Shown here piece by piece: positions 18,881 to 28,901 of a DNA stretch of 64,000 bases. This DNA comes from Linnemannia schmuckeri (taxonomy: Eukaryota; Mortierellomycota; Mortierellomycetes; Mortierellales; Mortierellaceae). Each line of letters begins with the position of its first letter. The stretch's first letter is position 1. Below the pieces are notes generated by a model. The model saw only the letters and a list, made by a program, of their open reading frames with translations, was not told the DNA's origin and searched no databases. The position numbers and the translations under genes are program-made. The stretch covers positions 744,001 through 808,000 of the forward strand of contig JANATG010000014.1 of the NCBI GenBank assembly GCA_029449235.1. The letters are read 5' to 3'.

Positions 18881-20692
18881 ATGACTGCATGCGCCACCTT
18901 CTTCCGCATCCCCGAATTGGTCGCTTCCTTGGCTCCATTCCTCGACACGCAAGATATCGCCCACCTTGTCAAGACAAACCGGCTTCTCTCCCACGCCTGT
19001 GCCCCCCTCTTCTGGAGCGACCTCGACATCCACAACCCCGACACCGCCCTTGCCCTTATTCACTCCCCAAGTGCCCTTCAAGCACTCACTGACAACCTGG
19101 GCAACGTTCGTACCCTTGCAACCGAAACTAATTTCATCGCGCATTATGTCATCGGTCTTGCCGCATTTCTCCACAGTCATCCCAGTACGCCAGTCCTCAG
19201 GCCCAGTTGGTTGCCCTCTTTGACCCCCAACAAGTGCCCTGTCAGCCTGTCCTTCCCACCCCTTACTACCTTGACTCGACTTTACTGCTCATTGTTGGTC
19301 AATCTCCCCTGTGGTCCACAATGGTCTGCTGACCAGCTCTCTCTCCAGCTCTGTTGGTTCATCAGTCTAAACCAAGGACTCCAAGAACTTTCTGTTGAGG
19401 GTCTCCGATTGGGCGATGATCTTGTCCTACGAGTGATCGCACGCACCATCTCCCGTCTCTACCGTCTCAAGCACCTGACCCTTGCCCCAGCCCACAAGGC
19501 TCATGTTGGACACTGCGTTGCCGAGATCCTTCTCTTCAATTGCCCCCAATCGATCGTGTCCTTCACTTTGGACTCTGAGATTGTCAGTGGACCCATGCTT
19601 CCTGATCTGATGCCCAACGACAAGGATCGGGATGAGGGTCCAGTAGTAGTTCGGAAGGCACCCCTGCTCAACTTGAAGGAACTTCGACTGCCCGAGCATT
19701 ATGCTGGATTTCGCGCAGAAGATCTCTGTTCGATCATGGAGCAGTGTCCCGCTGTCGAGTCCTGGATCGTCCCATGTGTTGTTCACGAGGAGGCTGGTCA
19801 AGCACTGTCGGACACCCTTCAGAGGCACTGCTCCAAGATCCGAGAACTCACCATCCGCGCCCCAGGAAAGGAACAGCATGGGCCTACAGTCATCAGCATC
19901 ATGGAGAAGTTGCCCAGTCAACAAGTCGAAGTCTTTTACTTCAAGAGCTACCGAGAGTTCCTGCCTGATCGGATGATGATGGCTCTTCAAAGACATTCAG
20001 AGAGTCTTCGGATGATTCGGTTCGATAACTGTTGTAGAATTGGGCGACAAACGATCATGAGAATCTTGACAGGTTGCAAGGCTCTGGAAGAGTTTGTGAT
20101 TGATGGACTGGCCCATTTTCCGAGCAGGGTCGATCTCAGTCTAGAGGATGCGGTCGAGTTCAAGTGGGCGTCGACCAGATTGCGACATTTGCAGCTGGTG
20201 ATGACCTTTGGCGAGTTTGGGGAGTATTATGAGAATGCTGAGGGCTCACGGTTATGGTCAGAGAGTGATCTGCGTAGATGGTCCCTTGTCGAGAAATTTG
20301 CTCTGCAGATCGGGTCGCTGCAAGATCTGGAGGTGTTGGATATCAAAGCCCTGAATGTCGCAACGGGAAGTGCAGTCTCGAGGTACCATCTCGTCCCCAT
20401 TCCTGGTCTGTTGACGCTGGATGACAAGAGCAAAAACAAATTTGGGTTCTTGAACCAGTTAAAGCGTTTACACAAGTTAAGGGAGTTGCGAGGGTCGTTC
20501 AGGATGAGCGCGATGACAGCGGTGACAGGGATCATGGGAGCGAGGGAGATTGCGTGGTTGAGCGAGAATTGGTCTTCACTGAAGGCTGCCGAGTTTCTGC
20601 CACATAACCATGAGTTGAGCATGGTGCCTGTCCCCGAATGTTTACAGGACCTGCAGAGCAACCGCCCAGACCTGTTCCTCAGTCTGCAATGA
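18881..20692 (+). CDS. F-box-like/LRR protein, group A
   Basis: The product is 603 aa and intronless. The start at 18881 gives MTACATFFRIPELVASLAPF, the family N-terminus; the frame is open to 18653 but codes for a leader-like stretch. The F-box-like segment ends at SDLDIH. The LRRs contain VRKAPLLNLKELRLP (about 260) and CPAVESWIVP. The acidic loop seen in paralogues is short here (about 240-253), and the second loop is almost absent, so this is a compact version. The terminal block is FGFLNQLKRLHKLR with REIAWLSENWSSL. It pairs with the adjacent 20947 gene: both have LDxxPFL in the F-box, APLxWSxLD and a similar intergenic gap of 254 bp. The function is inferred as SCF substrate receptor. 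Confidence 0.9.
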   Translation: MTACATFFRIPELVASLAPFLDTQDIAHLVKTNRLLSHACAPLFWSDLDIHNPDTALALIHSPSALQALTDNLGNVRTLATETNFIAHYVIGLAAFLHSHPSTPVLRPSWLPSLTPNKCPVSLSFPPLTTLTRLYCSLLVNLPCGPQWSADQLSLQLCWFISLNQGLQELSVEGLRLGDDLVLRVIARTISRLYRLKHLTLAPAHKAHVGHCVAEILLFNCPQSIVSFTLDSEIVSGPMLPDLMPNDKDRDEGPVVVRKAPLLNLKELRLPEHYAGFRAEDLCSIMEQCPAVESWIVPCVVHEEAGQALSDTLQRHCSKIRELTIRAPGKEQHGPTVISIMEKLPSQQVEVFYFKSYREFLPDRMMMALQRHSESLRMIRFDNCCRIGRQTIMRILTGCKALEEFVIDGLAHFPSRVDLSLEDAVEFKWASTRLRHLQLVMTFGEFGEYYENAEGSRLWSESDLRRWSLVEKFALQIGSLQDLEVLDIKALNVATGSAVSRYHLVPIPGLLTLDDKSKNKFGFLNQLKRLHKLRELRGSFRMSAMTAVTGIMGAREIAWLSENWSSLKAAEFLPHNHELSMVPVPECLQDLQSNRPDLFLSLQ

Positions 20693-20946
20693 GATGTGAC
20701 AAAATATTCTAGCATTGTAAACAAATACACCAATGGGTTGTGGCCTCTGTCGATCTCCTTGTCTACTCTGTCCGCATTTTTGATTTTTGACCCCTATTCC
20801 CCTAAACCAGCCACGTTTTGATTTTTCTTGCTGCCATCGTCATCCACTACCCCTTACTTTGCATCTCATATTTGATTTGGTTTTTAACTTGACCTTTCTA
20901 CTCCTCCCTCCTCAATACATACAATACCCCCAACACATACACAACC

Positions 20947-22905
20947 ATGCCGACGGCTTGTCAACGCTTCTTCGATATCCCAGAACTCATCGCCTCATTG
21001 GACCCATTCCTGGGCAACAACGACCGCATCCAGATCCTCACAACAAGTCGTTCGCTCCACAAGGTCTTTGCGCCCCTCGTGTGGTCTCGCCTTGACATGA
21101 AGCCAACCGTCACCGCCGCCCGGCTTTTAAAGTCTCCCGAGGGCATCCAGGCTTTGGCACGATATGTGGGATCTGTCCAATCTTTTGAAGCTTCATCATT
21201 CTTTTTCAAGGCATATATGGACGGTGTCCTTGCCTTTGCGCACATCCAGCGATTGGAGAGCTTGTTTTTGTCGGATGCAGCAGCAGCAGAAGAAGAAGGA
21301 GGAGGAGGAGGAAGAGGAGGAGGAGAGAGGGCTATTACAGGAACAGGAACTGTGCTCGCGCGACCAAATTGGCTTCCAGCGACTCAAAACAGGAGACCCG
21401 ACATACCTATGTTTCCGACCCCACCGATGCGCAACCTAACCCAGCTCAATTGCAGCATCACCCGACTTGATATGGATGGTGATAAATTGGGTTTGTGTCA
21501 GTCGTTCCAGATCTGTTGGCTCCTTCGACTGAACCCGGGGCTGACTGATCTGCACCTGACCAATATGGCTCTCAGCAATGCTCAACTGATTCGAGTCTTG
21601 GCACGTACACTTTCGAGGCTTTCGAAACTTAGAGATTTGTATTTAGAGTCGTCGTGCGATATGTCGATGCAGCTGACAAGGATGCTGTTTTTGAGTTGTC
21701 CGGTTTCGTTAGTGGTACTGTCCCTCCATTTTAATGTCGAGGATATACACCCTGGAGTGGCTCATGACTTGGACAGCAACAATTTACAGGATGCCACGGA
21801 CGATAATAGTGACGATGATGATGATGAGGAGGGACTTTCGGCGGCCGTTCGGAGGAGCGGACCGCTCCACAACTTGACACGACTTATCATGCCAACGCAC
21901 CGAGGCGGGTTCCCGACATCCACCATTGAGCTCTTCCTCCAAGACTGTCCCTCACTCCAGATGTGGGGGGTCCCTAACCTCGAACACCCCCAAACCTCAC
22001 GAGAGGTCTCAAACCTCCTCCTCCACCACTGCCCAAAGCTCCGCCAACTCACCGTCAAAGACGGATCCAGTCGTCGACGAGATTACTTGGAGGTTATCAG
22101 GGATATGCCGGTGAACCAACTCGAAACCCTGGCGGTGATTCGGTATTCGGAGGGAGAGCCAGGAGAGCTGTGGGAGGTGTTGGAGAGACATCGGGATGTG
22201 TTTCATCAGCTTATTTTGTTTAATGCGTTGAAGGTCTCTAGTCGGACGATTCAATGCTTGTTGAGGTTTTGTCCACGGTTGACGAGATTGTTTATGATGG
22301 CAGTGGATGATCGGGAGTTGAGCTTGTCGTTGGGGGATGCTGCGGAGTACCCTTGGACGTGTCTCAATTTAACGCATGTTTGCCTTTTGATGGATTTGAG
22401 TGGGACCGGAGCTGAGGAAAAGTACGCTACTGCCTTGAGGACGAAGAAATCTGGAACAACAACAACTCTTCCACCGTTTGTCTGGAAAGCAGAGGAGCAA
22501 GCCTGCTGGAAACAACTGGAAACAGTCTACACCCAACTGGGTTCTCTGGTCCGCCTTGACACGTTGACCATCCGATACGTCAACCCCTTCGATCGCGACT
22601 ATTTGTCGAAATCTCTCCCCGGCCTTTTGACACTCGGTGACCCATCAATGAACCAGCCCGGATTTCTGAAAAAGCTGGCCGGCTTAAAGAAGCTGAGGAT
22701 GTTTCGAGGATCAGTGTCGGCGTTTACAGCAGAGTCACAGATGATGCTGAGGCAGAGGGAGGTGGAGTGGATGATGAGAGAATGGCCTGCGTTGGAGGTG
22801 ATTGACTTTTTGGGGAGTAAGGGTGGTGGTGGTGGTAATAAGGTTGATTTGCCGGTGCATTTGCAGTGGTTCCAAAGCCGGAAGCCATCCATTAAATTCC
22901 ACTAA
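20947..22905 (+). CDS. F-box-like/LRR protein, group A, with Glu/Gly and acidic loops
   Basis: The product is 652 aa, starting MPTACQRFFDIPELIASLDPF; it is the tandem neighbour and close relative of the 18881 gene. A Glu/Gly/Arg-rich insert (about 111-131), coded by GGA/GAA/GAG repeats, interrupts the region after the F-box; it is absent from the 18881 protein, so it is a recent microsatellite expansion. An Asp-rich loop follows at about 283-295. Then come the RSGPLHNLTRL and CPSLQMWGVP repeats and the terminal block PGFLKKLAGLKKLR with WMMREWPALEVIDF, plus a Gly run near the end. There is no intron. A palindrome and a TIR element lie in its 3' flank. Confidence 0.9.
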   Translation: MPTACQRFFDIPELIASLDPFLGNNDRIQILTTSRSLHKVFAPLVWSRLDMKPTVTAARLLKSPEGIQALARYVGSVQSFEASSFFFKAYMDGVLAFAHIQRLESLFLSDAAAAEEEGGGGGRGGGERAITGTGTVLARPNWLPATQNRRPDIPMFPTPPMRNLTQLNCSITRLDMDGDKLGLCQSFQICWLLRLNPGLTDLHLTNMALSNAQLIRVLARTLSRLSKLRDLYLESSCDMSMQLTRMLFLSCPVSLVVLSLHFNVEDIHPGVAHDLDSNNLQDATDDNSDDDDDEEGLSAAVRRSGPLHNLTRLIMPTHRGGFPTSTIELFLQDCPSLQMWGVPNLEHPQTSREVSNLLLHHCPKLRQLTVKDGSSRRRDYLEVIRDMPVNQLETLAVIRYSEGEPGELWEVLERHRDVFHQLILFNALKVSSRTIQCLLRFCPRLTRLFMMAVDDRELSLSLGDAAEYPWTCLNLTHVCLLMDLSGTGAEEKYATALRTKKSGTTTTLPPFVWKAEEQACWKQLETVYTQLGSLVRLDTLTIRYVNPFDRDYLSKSLPGLLTLGDPSMNQPGFLKKLAGLKKLRMFRGSVSAFTAESQMMLRQREVEWMMREWPALEVIDFLGSKGGGGGNKVDLPVHLQWFQSRKPSIKFH

Positions 22906-23021
22906 ACAGGCTAGTCGTTCATACCTTTCTGAATTAAATCACAAATTAATTAATTATTTTATTTTTTTTTCTTTTGGAATGGATGGTATTTGTTGGCCAG
23001 ACCTTCGCTCCTTTTTGCTAC

Positions 23022-23053
23022 AAAATGCACTTTTTCTTATAAAAGTGCATTTT
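23022..23053. repeat. Perfect 13-bp palindrome (hairpin)
   Basis: AAAATGCACTTTT (23022-23034) is followed after a 6-bp loop by its exact reverse complement (23041-23053). It lies 117 bp after the stop of the 20947 gene and touches the left end of the TIR element at 23050. It may act as a 3'-end or transcription-stop hairpin, or mark the insertion site. Confidence 0.85.
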
Positions 23054-23217
23054 TTACTGAATGAAAAAATATAAGGGTGCTATTCAGTCCATCCGATGAT
23101 GGCTGATTTACCATATATCCTCATAAAGTTTGCCTCACATCATACATGATCCGTAGATCCAAGCAGAAAAAAGATGGACTGAATAGCACCCTTATATTTT
23201 TTTTCATTCAGTAAAAA
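23050..23217. mobile_element. MITE-like element with 44-bp terminal inverted repeats
   Basis: The left arm 23050-23093 and right arm 23173-23217 are reverse complements over about 44 bp, including TAAGGGTGCTATTCAGTCC, and differ only by the length of one T run and the outermost base. Between them are 79 bp of unrelated non-coding DNA. The size (168 bp), near-identical arms and lack of coding capacity are those of a non-autonomous DNA transposon. I cannot define a clear target-site duplication. Its right arm forms the last codon and stop of the pseudogene at 23208-25013, so it probably inserted into that gene's 3' end. Confidence 0.7.
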
Positions 23218-25013
23218 GGAGTGTAGATTGAGACGATCAAGCTAGGTCGAACAGGGATAAGATCCATAAAATGCTCTGCTGCCCTGTACCCCTCCGGAAC
23301 CCTCGACGGTTCCTGTGCCGGCAAGGTCACATACCTCAACCTCTTCCACTGCTCTACCATCCATACCGCCTCTGTTTTCCCGATATGAAAATCCTGCCAC
23401 TGACTCAGATTCAGTGTTTGCAAGTTCTTTAGTGTTATTAACTTGGCGAGGCCAGTTTTGAGGGAGAGGTCAAAGTAGTTGCTGAAGGACGGTGGGGAGG
23501 GAGCCAGCGGTCGGTTGCTGAGAAGGAGAAGGGAAATAGTTCCCGGGCAAGGCATAGGGTCCGCAGGGCGGGTAGGGAAGCGAGGTGGCTGTAGATTAAG
23601 GTTGTGTAGTACTGTGCGGTTGCTGAACCGTCGGAAAGAGACGAGGAAGAGGAAGAGGAAGAGGAAGAGGTGAAGGTGGAAATCCTGTGAACCCGATATG
23701 CAATTTTCTCAAACCATGACACACCCACTTGCCAGCCGCCAAGTCCGTAACATAGATCCTGGACCGATTCTTGGTAGTCGAAGAATAAGCCTCGATATCA
23801 ATGACCACAAAGCTCGTCAAATTCGGACACGACATCAAGCGGAGCTGCAAAGCCTTATTCTCGACTTTATCGTCTTTACAAAAATCCTGTCGTTCCAGCG
23901 TTCGACTGTGTTGATGATAATCAAGGGCTTGGACGGCTCGGTCGCTGAAGGAGAAGGAAGAAATTATCCTCGTTTGGAGGGAGACGAGGGTGAAGCTTTG
24001 GAGGTGTGAAGAGGCTTGGATCAGGTCTGCGAGGTAGTCGTTATTGTTGAGAGCACTGGTATTGTATTCAATGATTTCGAGGTGGCGGAGGGTTGAGTAT
24101 TTGGAAAAGGCGGAGACAAGATCTGAAAGGTGGTGGGGTGTACTGGGCGCAACGAAGGAGAGTCGCTCTAGGTGGGGGCTGTGTTGCAGGAGTGCGAGGG
24201 GAAGGGTGTGATATTCTTAGGTGAAGATGTTTGGGTCAAACCAGAGTTGCTTCAGGCGAGTGGTAGTTGTCTGGCCATAGGCGGCGGCAGAGAAAGAGAA
24301 CAAGGAAAATACATAAGGAGGAGAACTTGAAGGATTCTGAAGCCAGATTCGATTACCGCCTTGATGAAAACCCGAGACCAACTTGAGGGTACCAATACTG
24401 CAACTCCTCGCAACCCCTCGTAGGATATGCTCAACACTCGAGTGATTCGCTCGAACATCTCCTTTGACCTCCAAATTCTCCAACGAAGGGTGTGTCTCCA
24501 GAACCTCGCCCAACAGCTTACAAACCAAATTGTCATCCAACGGAAACGCAGCCAGGCGGACGGTTTGGAGACTTATGTTTCGTTGCAAGAAGCGAATCAT
24601 CCGTAAGCGAACTTCATGGTCTATCGGTTTGAACCAAGCACCTAAAGCCTTGAAGATGAAGGCTGTCAAGTTTGGATAGATGTGTAACTCGGGTAAGGCT
24701 GAGTCGAAGGCCCATCCATAGTCGATTTTGATGATACGGACGTTATGTTGGTTCCTGTAGAGCCCTGTTTGTCCTCCTGCGGAAGAGGAAGAGGAGGTAG
24801 TAGAGGAAAAGGAGGAGGAAAAAGGGGTGCTGAAGTGAGTGGTGGTCCTGCGGTCGGTAAAGTGGAGAGTGTGCCAGAGGAAGGGTTCAAAGATGATGTT
24901 CCAATGTGAGGAGACTTGAGCACACACTGTGAGATCGTAGAGAGTGAGGGACGCGATGACTTCATGAAGTAGGTGAGGGATGTCGAAGCAAAGGCTGATA
25001 ATGAGCGATGCAT
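23208..25013 (-). pseudogene. Decayed F-box/LRR gene, group C-like
   Basis: On the minus strand the first ATG (25013) is out of frame with the body, which reads CFDIPHLLHEVIASLTLYDL, CAQVSSHWN and FLWHTLHF (an F-box), then a Ser-rich run, HNVRIIKIDYGWAF and LRR units for about 300 codons up to a TAA at 24217-24219. Past this stop the same frame continues as LRR-like protein (LALLQHSPHLERLSF, STLRHLEIIEYN) to about 23690. There an AGAGGAAG microsatellite coincides with a frame change; a second change occurs near 23500, and the last frame (LQTLNLSQWQDFHIG, WMVEQWKRL) ends in the TIR element. The damage is thus one start-side shift, one nonsense codon and two shifts. The gene died fairly recently, because most of it is still readable. 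Confidence 0.78.
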
Positions 25014-26453
25014 CTTGTTCCTGTTGTGTTCTCGGAATGATAGGAATGAGAAAGGGAGAAAGCAAAAAGAGAAAAAGAAAAGAAAAGAAAAGAAAAGAAA
25101 GAGGGTGGAAGGCGGGTTGATTAGAAATAACAAGAGGACGTGTTGGGCGAAGAAGTGGATTAAGAGTCGACGGAAATGTGTCACTTACAGACGGTGCCTG
25201 GAGGGTCATAAGTGATCAAATAATATTACGATCGTTTGTCTAGTGTAGTTAAGGTGTAGGTATGTACACTCGTTTATTCAAGACTTTAGAATAGCGCTTT
25301 TGAGAAAGACAGTTCAGTCTGAATGGTTTGGTCATGGCGACAAAATCATTCGCAAACTGTCGCCAAAAATCATTTTCGATTGTGATTATTGATGGTGGCT
25401 ACTTTGTTTCACCTTAATTGGTCTCTTGTAGGAACCCCAGTCCCGTACTCGGCGCCTAGTACTGTTCCTAGCTAGAAAACGTACCTTGATTTTCAGTAAA
25501 TACACTCGTAGGAAGGCTGGTCAAATTGAGAAACTTAACGGGAAGGGGACCACCAGGCCCTGAAGGAGGCGTTCCTAGACATGTTTTGTTGTCTATCTCT
25601 GCATGCTAAACAAAAACGATCGAATAAACAAACAGAAAAAGAAGGGTTCGCTTCCGAGTGGCGTACTCACGATTCTCATTACCCCGCATTTACTAGCGCC
25701 TGTAGTCTTGCCCTTGTGGTTGGATTGCCATCCCCTTCCTTTCCTCAAAGCTTTCACCTTTGCATTTGCTTGTTGTTCTGCGTTGGGCCCCTTTCTTTAG
25801 CTTTTCTATTGAGGGGTGTAGGGGTGAAAAGCAATGGTAATAACCTGACTGGGATCCTTCTGGCAAATGAGAAGCGAGTAGGGGACATAGAAAAAGCGAA
25901 AAGTAAAGGAACAGGGGCTGATCTTTTCAAGGGGATCGGAAGTATCGCCGCACGCGCACCATCTGGCCCACCGTGGGAGAGAGGGATATGGTCAAAGCAG
26001 GAGAATGATCCAGTTTTTTCTTTGTTTGTTTGTTTGTTTGTTTGTCCAATGGTCCTCTTTCTCTTGTTAGTTCAGTGCTCTCACTTTCTCTTTTGCGATC
26101 ATAGATGACAGAAGTGTTGTCCCCTCTGAGAAAGAGAGAAAGAAACGAATAAACAGCTGGGCGTGTATGCGAGGCTAACGGTTCAGCCATGCCCTAGGGA
26201 AAGAGTGAAACTCTTTCTCTTTCGCTTTTTTCTGTTTCTTTCTTTGTTCCTTTCTTTTGTATCTTTTGTTCATACCACTTCTTAGTCTATTTCTCTGTTC
26301 TTCTCTCTTCGATGGTACCTTGCATACAACGGTGCTCCTGCATATAAACAAAATCCTCTTTTTTTTTCAGTTCATTCACCGCACTCACACTCCCTTATCG
26401 ACAACACACTTATACCATCCCGTCCACTTGCTGCACCTTCAGAATCGAACCAA
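25014..26453. other. Long intergenic region (1.4 kb)
   Basis: There is no gene that I can support. A 175-codon frame at 25581-26108 has unbiased, hydrophobic/low-complexity content and no family resemblance. The region includes an AAAAG-rich patch (25060-25100) that belongs to the leader of the minus-strand pseudogene, a (TTTG)6 repeat at 26021-26044, and a strongly pyrimidine-rich leader (26210-26450) before the 26454 gene. Confidence 0.6.
26021..26044. repeat. Microsatellite (TTTG)6
   Basis: Six perfect TTTG units lie about 410 bp upstream of the 26454 start codon, in presumed promoter DNA. Confidence 0.95.
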
Positions 26454-28901
26454 ATGACGGCATTATCTTCTTCCTCGGAGCACGATTCAGTCGAGATCCC
26501 CGCTCTCCCTTTTTCCATTTCTTCCACTTCTTCCACTTCTTCCACTTCCTCGACTCTTGCTCCTCCTGTCGTCGATACTTCTTCATCCCCTTCCACTTGC
26601 ACGTCTCCTCTCCCCCTTCTCCTCACACAAGTAGCAGATAGCAACCATCTCCTTGATCCACCGGCTTCTCCGCTCCCCGCCGGTGAACCTGTTTTGCTGA
26701 ATGGAGAATCAGCAACAACTCAGCCATTGCCTCTTCCCTGTCTGGACCCTCTCTCCCCCTCCTCTGACACCAACCTGATTCCCACAACGCTCATTGCTCC
26801 AACAATGTCGTCGTCCTTAACCAACATCCCCAACAACAATGGAGTCAACAATCCCTCAGAAATTGAACTTACTGGCATCAGTCTTATACCCAGGACAGAG
26901 GGCAACGACGACCGCAACGAGACAATTCTTCACACCGACGACACTGTGCAGCAAGCAGCACGCGCACCACCACCAAGTCAAGACGAAGAAGGGTTGACCG
27001 GCCGACGACGACGTTCCGAAGAAGTACCACCAACGACCGATGGTCTAGATTCGACTTTGATAACGGCTGTACCCCTGGCAGAGGAGGAAGATCACCTAAG
27101 CAACCACACACCACCCTCTGGTCAACGCGACCAAAACTACGACAGCAACAGGAGTAACGCAAGACCTTTGTCGCTGGTCCAAGTTCTCTCCTCACCCACC
27201 TCTCTTGCAGAATCGACAGCGACTACTAGCACATCAACCACTGTTGTTTACCCCTCGGAGACTGATAATGGCCAAGGTGCATCATCTCAACAACAACAAG
27301 AACCTTCGACATCGCGACGCCGTTCTCGCGATATCCCTCCACCACTGAACCTCCCTCCAACAACATTCAGTACCATGTTTACCTCCGCCGACGAACCTCC
27401 ACCTTATTCGCCAACACACACGATTTTGCCACATTATTTTGAATTGGAGCCCATACCCGTGCGCACCTATATCATCAAGGACTCAACTGGCGTCCCCTTC
27501 TTGTACGACTTTTGGCTGATATCCACGACACAGTCGTCTCCTTCCCGTCCGCAATCGGTCCTTCTCCAAGAGCGTGGATTGTCGCCTCAGCATCAGGCTG
27601 AACTCAAGTACAGCATCATTCGACCACAGCACACCGACCGAACAGCACTCCCCATCACCGGCGCAACTAACGCATATTTCATTCCTGCCCTGGCGTTGGT
27701 GGCAGACCACTACCCCTCGAGATGGATCTGGTGGGGGACCGAGGCTCTTCAGATGGTGGTCTTTGGACGGCAGCACAAGAATGTCATTATGGAGTGGCGC
27801 TGGAAGCATGGACGCACGCGAATTGGGGGACCTGTTGTTCATCGGTTAATCGGAGCAAGTTTTCAGATTGCACCTGACAGGAAGTTCTGCTGGAAGATTG
27901 GATCCGGAAAAAGTACTACGACTGCAGCTCAGGGAGCGCGGAGTAGACTTCAACAGCAGCAGCGGCAATCTCGGGCTTTTGGAGCAGGATCAACTCGTCC
28001 ATTGGGCCAGATTCTTTCGACCCCGCAGGGTGGAGGTAGTCTTGAAGGAGAAGTGGGTGCAGGAGGAGGAGGAGGAGGCTGGTTTGGTAGTTTCTTTGGG
28101 AGATCCCGTCAACCCACCAGGCTAAATACGGACCCTGCAGAGACATCATCATCTTCGACTGCCAACATTGCTCTGGACTCTGTGCTTGTTCACAGCCCAG
28201 CGACGCGTACTTTCAACATCCCAGAGTTGGTGACGACACAGGAAAATCTACCGCTCAGTGAACAGGAATCTGCGATCGACCGTGCGATGGATGGCGACGA
28301 TGAAGACAATGATGAAGTGGGCTGCTACCATTGTCGGGAAGAGAGTTCGACAGGATTTCTGGGTCGAATTGTTGCTGTCTACAAGCCTGGTCGACCTGCC
28401 AACCGAGCACGAGACCGCCCCGCTAGCTCACGCAAGCTAGAGATTTTCACCGAGGTGGGAGAGCGCTGTGAGACGGTCATGATGCTGATGTGCATCCGGC
28501 TAGACGATTTGTTTATGAGTCTCCCTGCACAAAAGAAGGGTCCGTTTGTGACGTCTCGGCCAGCTGTTGGTGGAAGTAGCAGTGGTGTTGGTGTTAGTGG
28601 TAGTGATGGCACAGTAAGTAGACAGCAGCAGCAGATAACGACCGCCGGTGTGAATGGGAATATTAACGAGGCTAGCGAAGGAGGAGCTGAGGGAGAAGGA
28701 GGGGAAGCAGAAGGTGGACTGGATCTAGGAGGTCCAAATGTCGAGGGTCTCGCCACGTCCTCTCGTTCTTCTATGTCGTTTACGAAACGGCTAATTGGCA
28801 CTCGGCGCGACTGGCTGTTCAGGATAAAGTGGGTTATTGCTATTGTTCTGATTGCTGTTGTGTTAGTCCTTGTCCTCAAACCCAAGTCGACTACCGCGTA
28901 G
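26454..28901 (+). CDS. Tail-anchored membrane protein of unknown function
   Basis: The product is 815 aa and unrelated to the surrounding F-box family. Residues 1-320 are low complexity (Ser/Thr/Pro, with an STS repeat from TTCCACTTC units) and probably disordered. A folded core at about 320-485 runs from YFELEPIPVRTYIIKD through FLYDFWLI and RWIWWGTEAL to RKFCWKIG; its Trp-rich beta-type pattern recalls tubby-like/LURP-one or DUF6593 folds, but that is only a guess. A second ordered part (about 600-690) contains CYHCREESSTGFLGRIV and TVMMLMCIRLDDLFMSL. The last 30 residues have a Trp/Arg-flanked hydrophobic helix (WVIAIVLIAVVLVLVL) followed by KPKSTTA, with no signal peptide, so it is a predicted C-terminal tail anchor with the bulk in the cytosol. 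No intron is seen. Confidence 0.8.
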   Translation: MTALSSSSEHDSVEIPALPFSISSTSSTSSTSSTLAPPVVDTSSSPSTCTSPLPLLLTQVADSNHLLDPPASPLPAGEPVLLNGESATTQPLPLPCLDPLSPSSDTNLIPTTLIAPTMSSSLTNIPNNNGVNNPSEIELTGISLIPRTEGNDDRNETILHTDDTVQQAARAPPPSQDEEGLTGRRRRSEEVPPTTDGLDSTLITAVPLAEEEDHLSNHTPPSGQRDQNYDSNRSNARPLSLVQVLSSPTSLAESTATTSTSTTVVYPSETDNGQGASSQQQQEPSTSRRRSRDIPPPLNLPPTTFSTMFTSADEPPPYSPTHTILPHYFELEPIPVRTYIIKDSTGVPFLYDFWLISTTQSSPSRPQSVLLQERGLSPQHQAELKYSIIRPQHTDRTALPITGATNAYFIPALALVADHYPSRWIWWGTEALQMVVFGRQHKNVIMEWRWKHGRTRIGGPVVHRLIGASFQIAPDRKFCWKIGSGKSTTTAAQGARSRLQQQQRQSRAFGAGSTRPLGQILSTPQGGGSLEGEVGAGGGGGGWFGSFFGRSRQPTRLNTDPAETSSSSTANIALDSVLVHSPATRTFNIPELVTTQENLPLSEQESAIDRAMDGDDEDNDEVGCYHCREESSTGFLGRIVAVYKPGRPANRARDRPASSRKLEIFTEVGERCETVMMLMCIRLDDLFMSLPAQKKGPFVTSRPAVGGSSSGVGVSGSDGTVSRQQQQITTAGVNGNINEASEGGAEGEGGEAEGGLDLGGPNVEGLATSSRSSMSFTKRLIGTRRDWLFRIKWVIAIVLIAVVLVLVLKPKSTTA

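Noticed and set aside
25581..26108. Plus-strand open frame of 175 codons
   Set aside because: It overlaps another open frame, has Cys/Leu-rich low-complexity content, crosses the (TTTG)6 repeat and matches no family seen here.
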